A stretch of DNA of 55,129 nt. It comes from Reyranellaceae bacterium (GTDB lineage Bacteria; Pseudomonadota; Alphaproteobacteria; Reyranellales; Reyranellaceae). The position numbers and the translations under genes are program-made. The stretch spans positions 1 to 55,129 of the forward strand of contig JALHMM010000036.1 in assembly GCA_022844045.1 (NCBI GenBank), read 5' to 3'. Shown piece after piece: positions 40,735-50,321 of this stretch. The notes beneath the pieces were generated by a model that worked only from the letters and a program-made list of their open reading frames with translations, was not told the origin of the DNA and searched no databases. The stretch's first letter is position 1; each line of letters opens with the position of its first letter.

Positions 40735-42531
40735 CTATTGCGGCAGTCCGACCAATCTCAGTGGACCGACCAGAGCCTCGAGGTCCTCCTGACGCCGATA
40801 TGGAAGCCCGCTCGCCCAGCGGCCAACCGAGAATCTTGGATGCTCGACGAGCATCTCTCTCGCCATCGATCGCGCCTCCGCCGTGCTTCCAAGATTCCAC
40901 AGGGCCGCGATCAGGGTTGTCCGCGCGGTGAGCCACCGCCCCTGGCTTTTCAGGACGCGCAGGCTGATGTCACGCGCGGCGGCGAAATCTCCCAGATGAA
41001 ATCTCGCCCGCGCCTCATCGGCCATGGACTGGTTGGTGCTGAGAGGACTCAACCGCTGCGCCTGCTCCTCGTACGCGGCGGCTTTGCGAAAGTCGCCAGC
41101 GTAACCGTGAAGCATCCCCGCGATGTGATAAGCGCCCGAGCCGCTGGGGCTGAGTGCGATCGCCTTTTCGCCGGCCTCGATCGCCTCGTCGTGGCGGCGC
41201 AGGAACGTCCAGGCGTACCCCCTGATCATGTGGGCATCGCTGGTCTGCGGATCCGCCAGCAGGGCGCGGTCGGCGCAATCGAGCGCCGCTGCGTAAGCGG
41301 CGGCCGCATCGGCGACCCAGCCGAATCGGGCCTGGTCGACCAGTGTGAACCCCAGGATCCAGAGCGCCGGCGTGTATCCTGGGTTGATGGCCAATGCGCG
41401 CTCGCAGGCTTCTTTCGCCCGCACATGCGTGTGCTTTCCAAACTCGACGTAATGGCGCCAGGCTTTCGAGAAATGCTCGTAGACAAGCGGACTGCCCGAG
41501 CGCTTTCGCCATACCCTCGCCTGCTCGCCGTGGGTCAAGCGAACCTCCAGCGCCGCGGCGATGTCCTGGGTGATCCGATCCTGCAGTTCGAACACGTCGT
41601 CCAGGTCGCCGTCAAAGCGGTCCGCCCACACATGACCGCCGTCCAGGCCGTCGACCAGCTGCGCCGTCAGCCTGACCCGGTTGCCGCTCTTTCGAACGCT
41701 GCCCTCCAGCACGTAGCGCACGCCCAGAGTACGGCCGATCTCGCGTATGTCCCTGGACTGGCCCTTGAAGACGAAGCTGGAATTGCGCGCGATCACCATG
41801 AGCTGTTCGATCTTCGACAGTGTGGTGATCACGTCTTCGGCGACGCCGTCGGCGAAGTATTCCTGCTCGGGATCGCCGCTCATGTTCTGGAACGGCAATA
41901 CTGCGATCGACGGTTTGTCGGGCAGCGGCGGCGCCGGGTCCGAGCGCCCTGGCGGCTCGACGTCCGGCGGCGGCGTCTGTGCCGACCTTGAGCCCTGCCA
42001 GTCGTTCGGACTCCATTTCACAAGGAAGGCGTGGATGGGGCGCTCGATGTTCTTGAGGTCGAGGGCGCCCAGGTCCTCGAACGTGGCCTTCACGCGTCCG
42101 GCGACCGACTCGTGGACGGTCCGGGAAATCACGATTCCGCCCGGCGGTGCGGTCGCCTCGAGCCGCGACGCGACATTGACGCCATCGCCATATAGATCAT
42201 CGCCGTCGACGATCAGGTCTCCCAGATGCAGGCCCGTGCGGAAGAGAAGGGTGTTGTCGGCCGGGATGTCTCGGTTGGCCTCGACCATCGACTGCTGGAA
42301 TTCTATGGCGGCGCTCAGGGCCTCGACGGCGCTGGCGAATTCGATCAGGGCCCCGTCGCCGGTCAGCTTGACGAGGCGACCGCCGTGCCGGGCGAGCGCC
42401 GGGTTCAGACTTTCCGCGCGATTCTTCCTGAGGCGGGCGACCGTGCCGCTCTCGTCGCGGCCCATCAGCCGCGAGTAGCCGACGACATCGGCCGCGACGA
42501 TCGCCGCCAGCCTGCGCTGTTCCCGGGCCAA
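40735..42531 (-). CDS. Class III adenylate cyclase with TolB-like and TPR regions
   Basis: A 598-residue soluble protein. Residues about 1-175 are a class III cyclase: LAAIVAADVVGYSRLM (first Asp), LTGDGALIEF (second Asp), GVNVASRLEATAPPGGI. A proline-rich linker follows, then SIAVLPFQNMSGDPEQEYFADGVAEDVIT, the TolB-like domain of this architecture (about 205-310), and TPR-like helices to the end (ACERALAINPGYTPALW, AIEAGEKAIALSPSG). It should make cAMP in response to partners bound by the TPRs. The TTG at 42531 was chosen: GGGGAG lies four bases upstream and homologues begin REQRRLAAI; the ATG at 42627 has no SD. Confidence 0.88.
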   Translation of the reverse strand: MAREQRRLAAIVAADVVGYSRLMGRDESGTVARLRKNRAESLNPALARHGGRLVKLTGDGALIEFASAVEALSAAIEFQQSMVEANRDIPADNTLLFRTGLHLGDLIVDGDDLYGDGVNVASRLEATAPPGGIVISRTVHESVAGRVKATFEDLGALDLKNIERPIHAFLVKWSPNDWQGSRSAQTPPPDVEPPGRSDPAPPLPDKPSIAVLPFQNMSGDPEQEYFADGVAEDVITTLSKIEQLMVIARNSSFVFKGQSRDIREIGRTLGVRYVLEGSVRKSGNRVRLTAQLVDGLDGGHVWADRFDGDLDDVFELQDRITQDIAAALEVRLTHGEQARVWRKRSGSPLVYEHFSKAWRHYVEFGKHTHVRAKEACERALAINPGYTPALWILGFTLVDQARFGWVADAAAAYAAALDCADRALLADPQTSDAHMIRGYAWTFLRRHDEAIEAGEKAIALSPSGSGAYHIAGMLHGYAGDFRKAAAYEEQAQRLSPLSTNQSMADEARARFHLGDFAAARDISLRVLKSQGRWLTARTTLIAALWNLGSTAEARSMAREMLVEHPRFSVGRWASGLPYRRQEDLEALVGPLRLVGLPQ

Positions 42532-42690
42532 TGAACTCCCCGTTCCTCCTAGCTCACAGATGGTAGGGACGAGGCGTGGAACGAGCAAGGTGTGTAGATC
42601 CGCTGCGGCGGCTGTGGCGGTCGTCAAACACGAGCAGGTGCATTCGCGGGCCTACGACAGCGTTGGGCAGGCGCGCGCCTCGCTGGCTCG

Positions 42691-44154
42691 CTATCTGGAG
42701 GGATCCAGCAACCCCTCGACCAACGCCTCGCAATCGCGCGCGATCGGGTGCCTGAACCAGCGTTGCGCGTTGATCTCGGGATCGCCCGAGTAGAGCCGCT
42801 CGTAGAGGCCAGCGCGCGAGCCGAACTCGGTGCCGGTCATGTCCCAGGCGAGCTTCATCAGCTCGAGCCGGCGCTTGGCCGTCGTGTTGGGCCCGATCAG
42901 CCAATCGTCCATCAAGCGGCCGATCTCGGGCCTGGCGTAGTCGGCCTCGTTCATCGCCAGCACGCCCGAGCCGGCGGCGATACGCAGCACGTCGGCCGCC
43001 TTGGTGTTGGCGTAGGGGAAGAAGAAGTTCACCGCCGCGTTGGCTGGGCTGCCGATCGCCTTGGCCTCGCCCAGCCCGTCGCCCTCCGGCGCCGTCTTGC
43101 CCGCCGCGTAGGCCTCGACGCGGCGCAGCGCATCGGTGATCGCGCCGGAGCGGATCCCCTCGGCGACGCTGACCAGCGCGATCAGCTCGCCGATCGCCGC
43201 CTGGAAACGCTGCGTCTTGTCGCGGCCATTGGCGCGCGCGATGGCCAGCGCAATGCCGGCGAGAAAGCGCAGCTTCACCGTGGAGCGCGTGCAGGCCTGC
43301 AGCGAGGTGTAGCCGACCCGCGCGCCCAGGATGCCGTTGTAGGCCTCGATGTCGCCATCGACCATGACGCGCGCGTTGGGCACGAAGACCCGATCGAACA
43401 TCAGGATGGCGTCGCCCTCGTCGAAGCGGCCGCTGAGCGGCCGATCGAAGCGGCTCTCGCCGTGATGGAAGCTCTCGCGGCCGAGGATCGACAGGCCCGG
43501 CGTGTTCATCGCGACGAGGAAGTTCAGCGCGAACTTCTCCTCGCCCGCCTTGCGCGGATAGTAGGGGCCGACGTAGCACTCGTTGGCCACCGGCGCGAGC
43601 GTGGACAGCATGCGGCAGCCGCTGACCACGATGCCGTCGGCGCGCCGCTCGACCAGGTGCACGGCCTGCGCCGGCGCGTCGATCGTCGAGCGGTCGGATT
43701 GCGGATCGATCAGCGCGTGGGTGATCTCCAGATCGTTCTCGCGGCAGAACTCCATCATGCCCCGTGTGCGCTCGGCCGCCAGCGTCTTGCCCATGATCCT
43801 GAGCGCCACCGCCTGGTCGACCATCCAGCCCGACATGAAATCGGTCAGCCGACCCATCAGGCCGAAGGTCCTGCTGGCGCGCAGGTAGAAGCAGGCGGCC
43901 AGCGACTCCATCTCCGGACGCGTCTTCGCTTCGAGATAGGTCTTGCTCACCAGCTCGCCTGTCGTCGGTGAGCGGAAGGTGAGGCGATCACTGAGCGCCG
44001 GATCGCACTGCTCGTCGTGCAGCCCGGCGATGGTGTCGATCACGCCACGCAACGGCGCGTAGGCGGTGACGTCGTTGACCTCCCGCCCGTCGATGAACAG
44101 CCGCCGGCCGTCGCGGAGCGACTCGATGTACTGCTGGCCGGTCCTGATACCCAT
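42691..44154 (-). CDS. HpaB-type flavin-dependent aromatic hydroxylase
   Basis: A 487-residue member of the 4-hydroxyphenylacetate 3-monooxygenase large-subunit family. MGIRTGQQYIESLRDGRRLFIDGREVNDVTAY is the standard opening. The flavin/substrate region includes NECYVGPYYPR, FDRPLSGRFDEGDAILMFDRVFVPNARVM and LQACTRSTVKLRFLAGIALAIA. It needs reduced FAD from a separate reductase (HpaC-type), which is not in the window. Substrate unknown: phenolics, or a chromophore as in PvcC. It is divergent from a RidA gene. Confidence 0.9.
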   Translation of the reverse strand: MGIRTGQQYIESLRDGRRLFIDGREVNDVTAYAPLRGVIDTIAGLHDEQCDPALSDRLTFRSPTTGELVSKTYLEAKTRPEMESLAACFYLRASRTFGLMGRLTDFMSGWMVDQAVALRIMGKTLAAERTRGMMEFCRENDLEITHALIDPQSDRSTIDAPAQAVHLVERRADGIVVSGCRMLSTLAPVANECYVGPYYPRKAGEEKFALNFLVAMNTPGLSILGRESFHHGESRFDRPLSGRFDEGDAILMFDRVFVPNARVMVDGDIEAYNGILGARVGYTSLQACTRSTVKLRFLAGIALAIARANGRDKTQRFQAAIGELIALVSVAEGIRSGAITDALRRVEAYAAGKTAPEGDGLGEAKAIGSPANAAVNFFFPYANTKAADVLRIAAGSGVLAMNEADYARPEIGRLMDDWLIGPNTTAKRRLELMKLAWDMTGTEFGSRAGLYERLYSGDPEINAQRWFRHPIARDCEALVEGLLDPSR

Positions 44155-44267
44155 GGTCTGATCCTTCGCCTGCCCCGGAGAGTAGGGCTATCGCACGTGT
44201 TTCCTCGCCCTGCGAGTGGGAAGGGAGGAAGATGCCATATGCGACAGGCTCCGGGAGGACGGCGACG

Positions 44268-44660
44268 ATGCTCACCGCCTACACGCTGAACGACCGCATC
44301 CGCGCCCATTCGCACGACGCGGCGCACGCCATGGAGGTGCCGCCCAACGCCCGGCTGCTGTTCTGCAACGGCCAGGTCGGCGCGCGGCTCGACGGCACGG
44401 TGCCCGAGAGCGCGCGCCAGCAGGTCGAGGTGATCTTCGAGCGCATCGCCATCATCCTCGCCGCCGCGGCGATGGGCTTCGACGACATCGTGAAGCTCAC
44501 GGTCTACGTCACCGACAAGGCGATCCTCGACGACTACTTCGCCGTGCGCGAGCGGATCATGGGCGAGCGCAGCCCGCCGGCCACGCTGCTGGTCGTCGGC
44601 CCGTTTCCGCGTCCCGGCGTCGTGGTCGAGATCGAAGCCGTCGCCGCCCGCGCCGCTTGA
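44268..44660 (+). CDS. RidA/YjgF family protein
   Basis: A 130-residue member of the RidA/YER057c/UK114 group. NARLLFCNGQVGARLDGTVPESARQQVEVIFERIAIILAAAAMGFDDIVKLTVYVTD carries the family order, with the usual xSGQ replaced by CNGQ, and RSPPATLLVVGPFPRPGVVVEIEAVA contains the typical ExxR-like carboxylate end without the canonical active-site Arg of RidA proper. It may remove reactive enamine/imine or enol intermediates. The ATG at 44268 has GGGAGG nine bases upstream; another ATG at 44232, within repeat-like sequence, also follows GGGAGG and cannot be excluded. Confidence 0.85.
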   Translation: MLTAYTLNDRIRAHSHDAAHAMEVPPNARLLFCNGQVGARLDGTVPESARQQVEVIFERIAIILAAAAMGFDDIVKLTVYVTDKAILDDYFAVRERIMGERSPPATLLVVGPFPRPGVVVEIEAVAARAA

Positions 44661-44727
44661 CGGCCTCGATCTCGGCTGTTCGGGCGGCGGCAGCAGCGCA
44701 CCGGCGGGCGGAGCCGATCAGGTCCGC

Positions 44728-45165
44728 TTAGGCGGCTACTGGCTTGGGTGGCGGCAGCCTGCGACCGAGCAGGTAGACCGCGCTCCACACCGGCTGGACG
44801 AGGGCGAAGGCCAGCGCCGGCTCGGGCAGGAAGACAGACACCTCGGCTCCCCGCGGGCCGATCCCGGTCAGGCCGGCGAAAATGATGAGGGCAGCGCCTA
44901 CGCAACCCATGGCGCAGAAGGCAAGCCAGCGCAGGAAGGCGGGCTGTTCGGGGTCCAGGATCGGCAAGGCCGGCACAATGCAGGCGCTCACGACGAAGCC
45001 CAGCGCGTAGGGCAACGCCATCAGCAAGGTCGTGCTGATCACCTCGCGCGTCGTCTGGTCCTTCAGCACCGCGCTTTCGACGAAGCCGGTGGCGACGCCG
45101 CCGATCAGGGCGATAAGGCACAGCGGCTTGAGGTTGTCGCGCCACAGCCCGAGCGGCAGCGTCAT
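44728..45165 (-). CDS. Hypothetical four-helix membrane protein
   Basis: A 145-residue protein with about four hydrophobic segments (12-32, 46-68, 75-97 and 107-130; for example LLMALPYALGFVVSACIVPALPIL). No family is recognised. Its ATG is two bases after the stop of the cupin gene, so they are co-translated. It converges with ridA, 67 bases away. A role linked to the cupin is likely but unspecified. Confidence 0.65.
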   Translation of the reverse strand: MTLPLGLWRDNLKPLCLIALIGGVATGFVESAVLKDQTTREVISTTLLMALPYALGFVVSACIVPALPILDPEQPAFLRWLAFCAMGCVGAALIIFAGLTGIGPRGAEVSVFLPEPALAFALVQPVWSAVYLLGRRLPPPKPVAA

Positions 45166-45167
45166 CG

Positions 45168-45545
45168 TCAGCCCTGATCGAAAAACCGGTTCGGGCTGAG
45201 GAACACCGCCAGCATCGTCGCACCCTCGCGCGTCCAGGCTTCGTGGCGGCTGCCCTTGGGGCGCCAGACGTAGTTGCCGGCGGTGCAGACGCCCTGGTGG
45301 TCCTCGAAGGAGCCTTCGATCACCCAGGTCTGCTCGATCTCGACATGCTCGTGCAGCGGCAGGCGCGCGCCGGGCGCCCAGCGCATCAGCGCGGTCAGAA
45401 GGCCGCGCTCCTTGTCCTCCATCAGGATCTTCCACTCGACGCCCTCGAAGCGCGTCTTCTCCCAGGCGACGGTTGCGACGTCGACATAGCGCGAGGCGAG
45501 CGGACCGGTGGTCGGCGTCGGCGCGGGGTGCGTGGTGTCGGGCAT
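45168..45545 (-). CDS. Single-domain cupin (ChrR-like)
   Basis: A 125-residue cupin. The metal motif 1 reads PGARLPLHEHVEIEQTWVIEGSFED, giving His-x-His and Glu ligands, and motif 2 is PKGSRHEAWTREGATMLAVF with the fourth His. The sequence before it (VEWKILMEDKERGLLTALMRWAPGA) fits ChrR-type cupins that sense or bind small molecules. Enzymatic activity is not indicated. It is co-translated with a small membrane protein and separated from the HMG-CoA-lyase-like gene by a long palindrome. Confidence 0.82.
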   Translation of the reverse strand: MPDTTHPAPTPTTGPLASRYVDVATVAWEKTRFEGVEWKILMEDKERGLLTALMRWAPGARLPLHEHVEIEQTWVIEGSFEDHQGVCTAGNYVWRPKGSRHEAWTREGATMLAVFLSPNRFFDQG

Positions 45546-45567
45546 GGTGTTCCTCCTTGTGTTTCTT

Positions 45568-45690
45568 ACCTTCCCCCGGAGGGGGAAGGTGGCGCGGAGC
45601 GACGGATGGGGGATGTCTCAACGAGGCAGGTGTCCGTCTTCGACATCCCCCATCCGCCCTTCGGGCACCTTCCCCCTCCGGGGGAAGGGA
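45568..45690. repeat. Long palindrome, family A-type
   Basis: Two outer hairpins (ACCTTCCCCC-GG-AGGGGGAAGGT and ACCTTCCCCCTCCGGGGGAAGG) enclose complementary inner arms CGGATGGGGGATGTC and GACATCCCCCATCCG. It follows the stop of the HMG-CoA-lyase-like gene and precedes the cupin gene's start on the same strand. Confidence 0.8.
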
Positions 45691-45691
45691 G

Positions 45692-46648
45692 TTAAGCGGC
45701 GTTCCTCCGGCGAATCGCCGCCAGCGAACCGCCGTTCTTGACGTGTCCCGGCAGCTTGCGGCCGACCACGTCCTCGGCGACATGCGCCGCCTCGATCAGC
45801 GCGTCGAGGTCGAGGCCGGTCTCCACGCCCATCTCCTCGCACATGAACGCGAGGTCCTCGGTGCAGATATTGCCGACCGCGCCCTCGGTGGCGGCGAAGG
45901 GACAGCCGCCCAGCCCGGCGATCGAGGCGTCGAACGTCGTCACGCCCATGCGCAGCCCGGCATAGGCCGCCGCCATGCCGACACCGCGCGTGTCGTGCAG
46001 GTGCAGCGCGATCTCCAAGTCCGGCCAGCGCTCCCGTACCGCGCCGATGGCGCGCTCGACGCGCAGCGGCGTGGCCCAGCCCATGGCGTCGGTGAGCTTG
46101 ATGCCCTTGATGGTGACGCCGAGCAGGGCGGCCTCGTCGAGGATCTGCCGCACGCGGGTGACGATGACCTCCGGCGCGATGTCGCCCTCGTAGTTGCAGC
46201 CGAAGGCGCCCAGCACGATGCCCCATTCGACCGGGATGTTGTGCCGCTTGAAGATCGGCATCCAGCCGCGCTGCTCGACGAAGGCGTCTTCGAGCGACTT
46301 GCCGATATTCTTGCGCGAGAAGGTTTCCGAGGCGTTGGTGCGCAGCGAGCCGTGCACGTCGAGCGGCCCCTGCAGCGCGCGTTCGAGTCCCTGCTGGTTC
46401 AGATACAGCGCGCTGTAGCCGATGCCGGGCTTGCGGCGGATGCCGGCGGCGACCTGCTCGGCGTCGGCCATCTGCGGCACGCGGCGCGGGTTCACATACG
46501 ACACGCAGGCGATGCGCTTGAGCCCGGTCTCGGCCAGCGCCTCGATCAGCCTGACCTTGTTGGCCACGGTGATGCCGGCGGGCTCGGACTGGAAACCCTC
46601 GCGCGGGCCTTCCTCCTCGATATTCACGCGCTTCGGCAGATCGGACAT
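45692..46648 (-). CDS. Hydroxymethylglutaryl-CoA lyase family protein
   Basis: A 318-residue TIM-barrel lyase. VNIEEEGPREGFQSEP is the opening catalytic block (the usual D-GPRDGLQ with E for D), KLTDAMGWATP and ALHLHDTRGVG hold the divalent-metal ligands (His-x-His), and GLGGCPFAATEGAVGNICTED is the active-site Cys loop. Family reaction: HMG-CoA to acetyl-CoA and acetoacetate, or retro-aldol of a similar acyl-CoA. The GPREGF variant and absence of leucine-catabolism genes nearby suggest a related substrate. A palindrome lies at its 3' end. Confidence 0.88.
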   Translation of the reverse strand: MSDLPKRVNIEEEGPREGFQSEPAGITVANKVRLIEALAETGLKRIACVSYVNPRRVPQMADAEQVAAGIRRKPGIGYSALYLNQQGLERALQGPLDVHGSLRTNASETFSRKNIGKSLEDAFVEQRGWMPIFKRHNIPVEWGIVLGAFGCNYEGDIAPEVIVTRVRQILDEAALLGVTIKGIKLTDAMGWATPLRVERAIGAVRERWPDLEIALHLHDTRGVGMAAAYAGLRMGVTTFDASIAGLGGCPFAATEGAVGNICTEDLAFMCEEMGVETGLDLDALIEAAHVAEDVVGRKLPGHVKNGGSLAAIRRRNAA

Positions 46649-46751
46649 GGGCTTTCTCCTCGGGTGCGGCGAGGCTAGCGCCGGCGGTGCGGCGGGGGAA
46701 GGCGCACGCAGCCGGTCATTGCCAACGTCTGGTTTAGGAGTGATTGATCAC

Positions 46752-46780
46752 TTGATATCATGAGTTCTTTCCTTTACAGA
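46752..46780 (+). promoter_or_regulatory. Probable housekeeping-type promoter
   Basis: TTGATA (46752-46757), 17 bases, TACAGA (46775-46780) in an unusually AT-rich patch, 65 bases before the hypothetical gene at 46846. Two small palindromes, TGATCA and TGATATCA, overlap the -35 region and could be regulator sites. Confidence 0.45.
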
Positions 46781-46845
46781 TGTACCCATCTTCCGCGTCT
46801 CCGAGTCGACCGCGCGTCTTGCGTTTCAGCTTCAGGAGGATGCTC

Positions 46846-47373
46846 ATGGCCAACAAGGGTCTCATCGTCGGCAGGGTCTACATGCCAGCCGGCGGACTAG
46901 CCGCCAAGGGCACGAACGTCGCGATGACCGGTCTATCGGGCTCGGACGGCGCGGCGATGAGCTACGAGGCGAACGGCAGCCGCAAGTACATCCATGCGAC
47001 GGCCGGCGCGAAGGGGGAATTCGCGATCCCCTTCGCGTGGTCCGGCGCCGATTTCGGTAGCGGCCTCCTCCACGCGTGGGCCACCCTCGTCGCGTTCAAA
47101 GATGTCACGACGCGTAGCGGCAACGTGACGACCTCGATGACGGTCGCCGGGGCGCGTCCTACCTCCGTGAAACTCGTGCTGTTCAAGGACGTCGCGGCGC
47201 TGCTGAACACGGCGGGCTCTTCGTTCAAGAGCCTGCCCGAGACCTTGGATTTCGCCGTCGACCTGTACGCCAGCCTGCGCAAGTTCAAGACTTACCCGGT
47301 GTGGAAGTCCGGCCCGCTGCTGACAACGGAGTCCTGGCTGCTGTGCGGCGGTCTCGAAATGGTGTTGAGCTGA
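46846..47373 (+). CDS. Orphan hypothetical protein, beta-rich
   Basis: A 175-residue protein that I do not recognise. The start ANKGLIVGRVYMPAGGLAAKG and AKGEFAIPFAWSGADFGSG look like the strands of a carboxypeptidase-regulatory or Ig-like domain, followed by VAFKDVTTRSGNVTTSMTVAG. The C-terminal 60 residues are helical (SFKSLPETLDFAVDLYASLRKFKTY). No signal peptide. The ATG at 46846 has AGGAGG seven bases upstream, and a plausible promoter precedes it. Its AT-rich leader and isolation between operons may indicate recent acquisition. Confidence 0.68.
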   Translation: MANKGLIVGRVYMPAGGLAAKGTNVAMTGLSGSDGAAMSYEANGSRKYIHATAGAKGEFAIPFAWSGADFGSGLLHAWATLVAFKDVTTRSGNVTTSMTVAGARPTSVKLVLFKDVAALLNTAGSSFKSLPETLDFAVDLYASLRKFKTYPVWKSGPLLTTESWLLCGGLEMVLS

Positions 47374-48760
<1,387 letters not shown>

Positions 48761-48777
48761 GTGCTCGATCACACTCC

Positions 48778-48939
48778 TACCTTCCCCCGCTGGCGGGGGA
48801 AGGTGGCGCGTAGCGCCGGATGGGGGTGGTTGTCGAAGACGAAGGCGATATCTCAGGAAAGATCTCGTCTGGCCGCGCGAGCCACCCGCATCCGTCAGCG
48901 CTTCGCGCTGCCACCTTCCCCCGCCAGCGGGGGAAGGTA
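48778..48939. repeat. Long palindrome, family A-type
   Basis: Outer hairpins TACCTTCCCCCGC-TG-GCGGGGGAAGGT and ACCTTCCCCCGCCAGCGGGGGAAGGTA flank partly complementary arms (GGCGCGTAGCGCCGGATGGGGG against the CCCGCATCCGTCAGCGCTTCGCGCTGCC side). It fills the gap between the convergent reductase and cupin genes and may act as a bidirectional terminator. Confidence 0.8.
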
Positions 48940-48947
48940 AGAGAGGG

Positions 48948-49346
48948 TCAGAACGCCGGATACTGATCGGGGCCGACCTTCTCCATCCAGTCGACGACCT
49001 TGCCGTTGAGCGCTTCCTGGATGGCGATATGCGTCATCGATGTCGTCGCCTTGGCGCCGTGCCAATGCTTCTCGCCCGGCGCGGTCCAGATCACGTCACC
49101 CGGACGGATCTCCTCGACCGGCCCGCCCCAGACCTGCACCCAGCCGCAGCCCGCGGTGACGATCAGCGTCTGGCCCAGCGGATGGCTGTGCCAGGCGGTG
49201 TGCGCGCCGGGCTCGAAAGTGACCGACGCACCGCGCACGCGCGCCGGATCGGGCGCCGTGAACAGCGGATCGATGCGCACCGTGCCGGTGAACGTCTCGG
49301 CCGGTCCCTTGCCCGACGGCTGCGAGCCGTTTCGCCTGATCTCCAT
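48948..49346 (-). CDS. Cupin of the (R)-mandelonitrile lyase (GtHNL-like) type
   Basis: A 132-residue single cupin. It follows the manganese-dependent cupin hydroxynitrile lyases, such as that of Granulicella tundricola, over its whole length: [23 protein letters not shown], then [20 protein letters not shown] and [23 protein letters not shown]. The four metal ligands of that enzyme are present in place: H53, H55, Q59 and H94. Such cupins can cleave mandelonitrile, but in most bacteria the natural role is unknown. The ATG at 49346 has GGAG upstream. It is bounded by two palindromes. Confidence 0.87.
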   Translation of the reverse strand: MEIRRNGSQPSGKGPAETFTGTVRIDPLFTAPDPARVRGASVTFEPGAHTAWHSHPLGQTLIVTAGCGWVQVWGGPVEEIRPGDVIWTAPGEKHWHGAKATTSMTHIAIQEALNGKVVDWMEKVGPDQYPAF

Positions 49347-49388
49347 CGCGCGCTCCCGATGCCGTGATTCTCACGCGCTCGATATACA

Positions 49389-49535
49389 CCCCTCTCCCCG
49401 CTTGCGGGGAGAGGGAGGGGCCCGTCGCGCGCAACGCGATGGGAGGGTGAGGGGCCGGTGCGACGAACCGCGGCCGCGGTCATGCGATTAGCGGCCCCTC
49501 ACCCCGACCCTCTCCCCGCTTGCGGGGAGAGGGAG
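49389..49535. repeat. Long palindrome, family A-type
   Basis: CCTCTCCCCGC-TT-GCGGGGAGAGG occurs at both ends, with complementary inner arms GGTGAGGGGCCG and CGGCCCCTCACC. It lies between the divergent cupin gene (start 49346) and the RibD-like reductase gene (start 49595). Confidence 0.8.
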
Positions 49536-49594
49536 AAAGAACGCGATCTGCGCAACGGTGGAACGCGCCGGCGAATCGCGGCATCCTCGCGCGC

Positions 49595-50293
49595 ATGAAA
49601 CCCCACGTGATCTGCCACATGGTGACGAGCATCGATGGTCGCACGCGGCGCAGCCGCTGGCGGCCCGAGGGCGCCGACGCCGAGCTGTTCGAAAAGCTGC
49701 ACGACAAGATCGGCTGCGACGCCTGGCTGGTTGGCCGCGTCACCGGCTACGAGTTCTCGCGGCGCAAGGACGAGGTTTATCCCGCCTATGGCGGCCCGCC
49801 GATTCCGCGCGAGAACTTCATCGCCAGGCGTGGTGCGCCGGCCTATGGCGTCGTGCTCGACACGCACGGCAAGCTCTGTTGGGGCCGCGCCGATATCGGC
49901 GGCGATCCCATCGTCGTGGTGCTGACGGAGCAGGTGAGCGACGCGCACCTCGCCGGCCTGCGCGACGAGGGCCATTCCTACATCTTCGCCGGCAAGCAGA
50001 CGCTCGACCTGGCGCTCGCCCTGGAGATCCTCAACCGCGAGCTCGGCATCAAGCGCCTGCTGCTCGAAGGCGGCGGCACGGCCAATGGCGGCTTCCTGCG
50101 CGCCGGGCTGGTCGACGAGATCAGCGTCGCCATCCAGCCCGTGGTCGATGGCGGCAAGGGCGTGTCGGCGAGCTTCGACGCGCCTGATGGCGCGGCCTTC
50201 ATGCCGGCACCGCTGACATCGATGACGCTGTCGAGTTGCGAGGCGCTCGACGGCGGCGCGGTCTGGCTGCGCTACGCGCTCGTCAACGGCTGA
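49595..50293 (+). CDS. Dihydrofolate reductase-like (RibD C-terminal) protein
   Basis: A 232-residue RibD-C-domain protein. HVICHMVTSIDGRTRRSRW is the substrate-loop opening (VxxSLDG type), DAWLVGRVTGYEF holds the xGRxT nucleotide-binding motif, LLLEGGGTANGGFLRAGLVDEISVAIQPVVDGG is the signature GG-x-x-L-x-x-x-L-VDE block. It should reduce a pterin- or riboflavin-precursor-like substrate with NAD(P)H, though many such standalone members have no known role. The ATG at 49595 fits the domain; the frame is open into the repeat upstream. Confidence 0.87.
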   Translation: MKPHVICHMVTSIDGRTRRSRWRPEGADAELFEKLHDKIGCDAWLVGRVTGYEFSRRKDEVYPAYGGPPIPRENFIARRGAPAYGVVLDTHGKLCWGRADIGGDPIVVVLTEQVSDAHLAGLRDEGHSYIFAGKQTLDLALALEILNRELGIKRLLLEGGGTANGGFLRAGLVDEISVAIQPVVDGGKGVSASFDAPDGAAFMPAPLTSMTLSSCEALDGGAVWLRYALVNG

Positions 50294-50321
50294 TAGCCGC
50301 GATCGCGACGGCCCGTTCGGC

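Noticed and set aside
44186..44268. GCTATCGCACGTG ... CATATGCGACAGG as a regulatory dyad of ridA
   Set aside because: It resembles the short motif AGGGCTATCGC also seen near 23409 and 39510, so it is more probably a remnant of an interspersed repeat.
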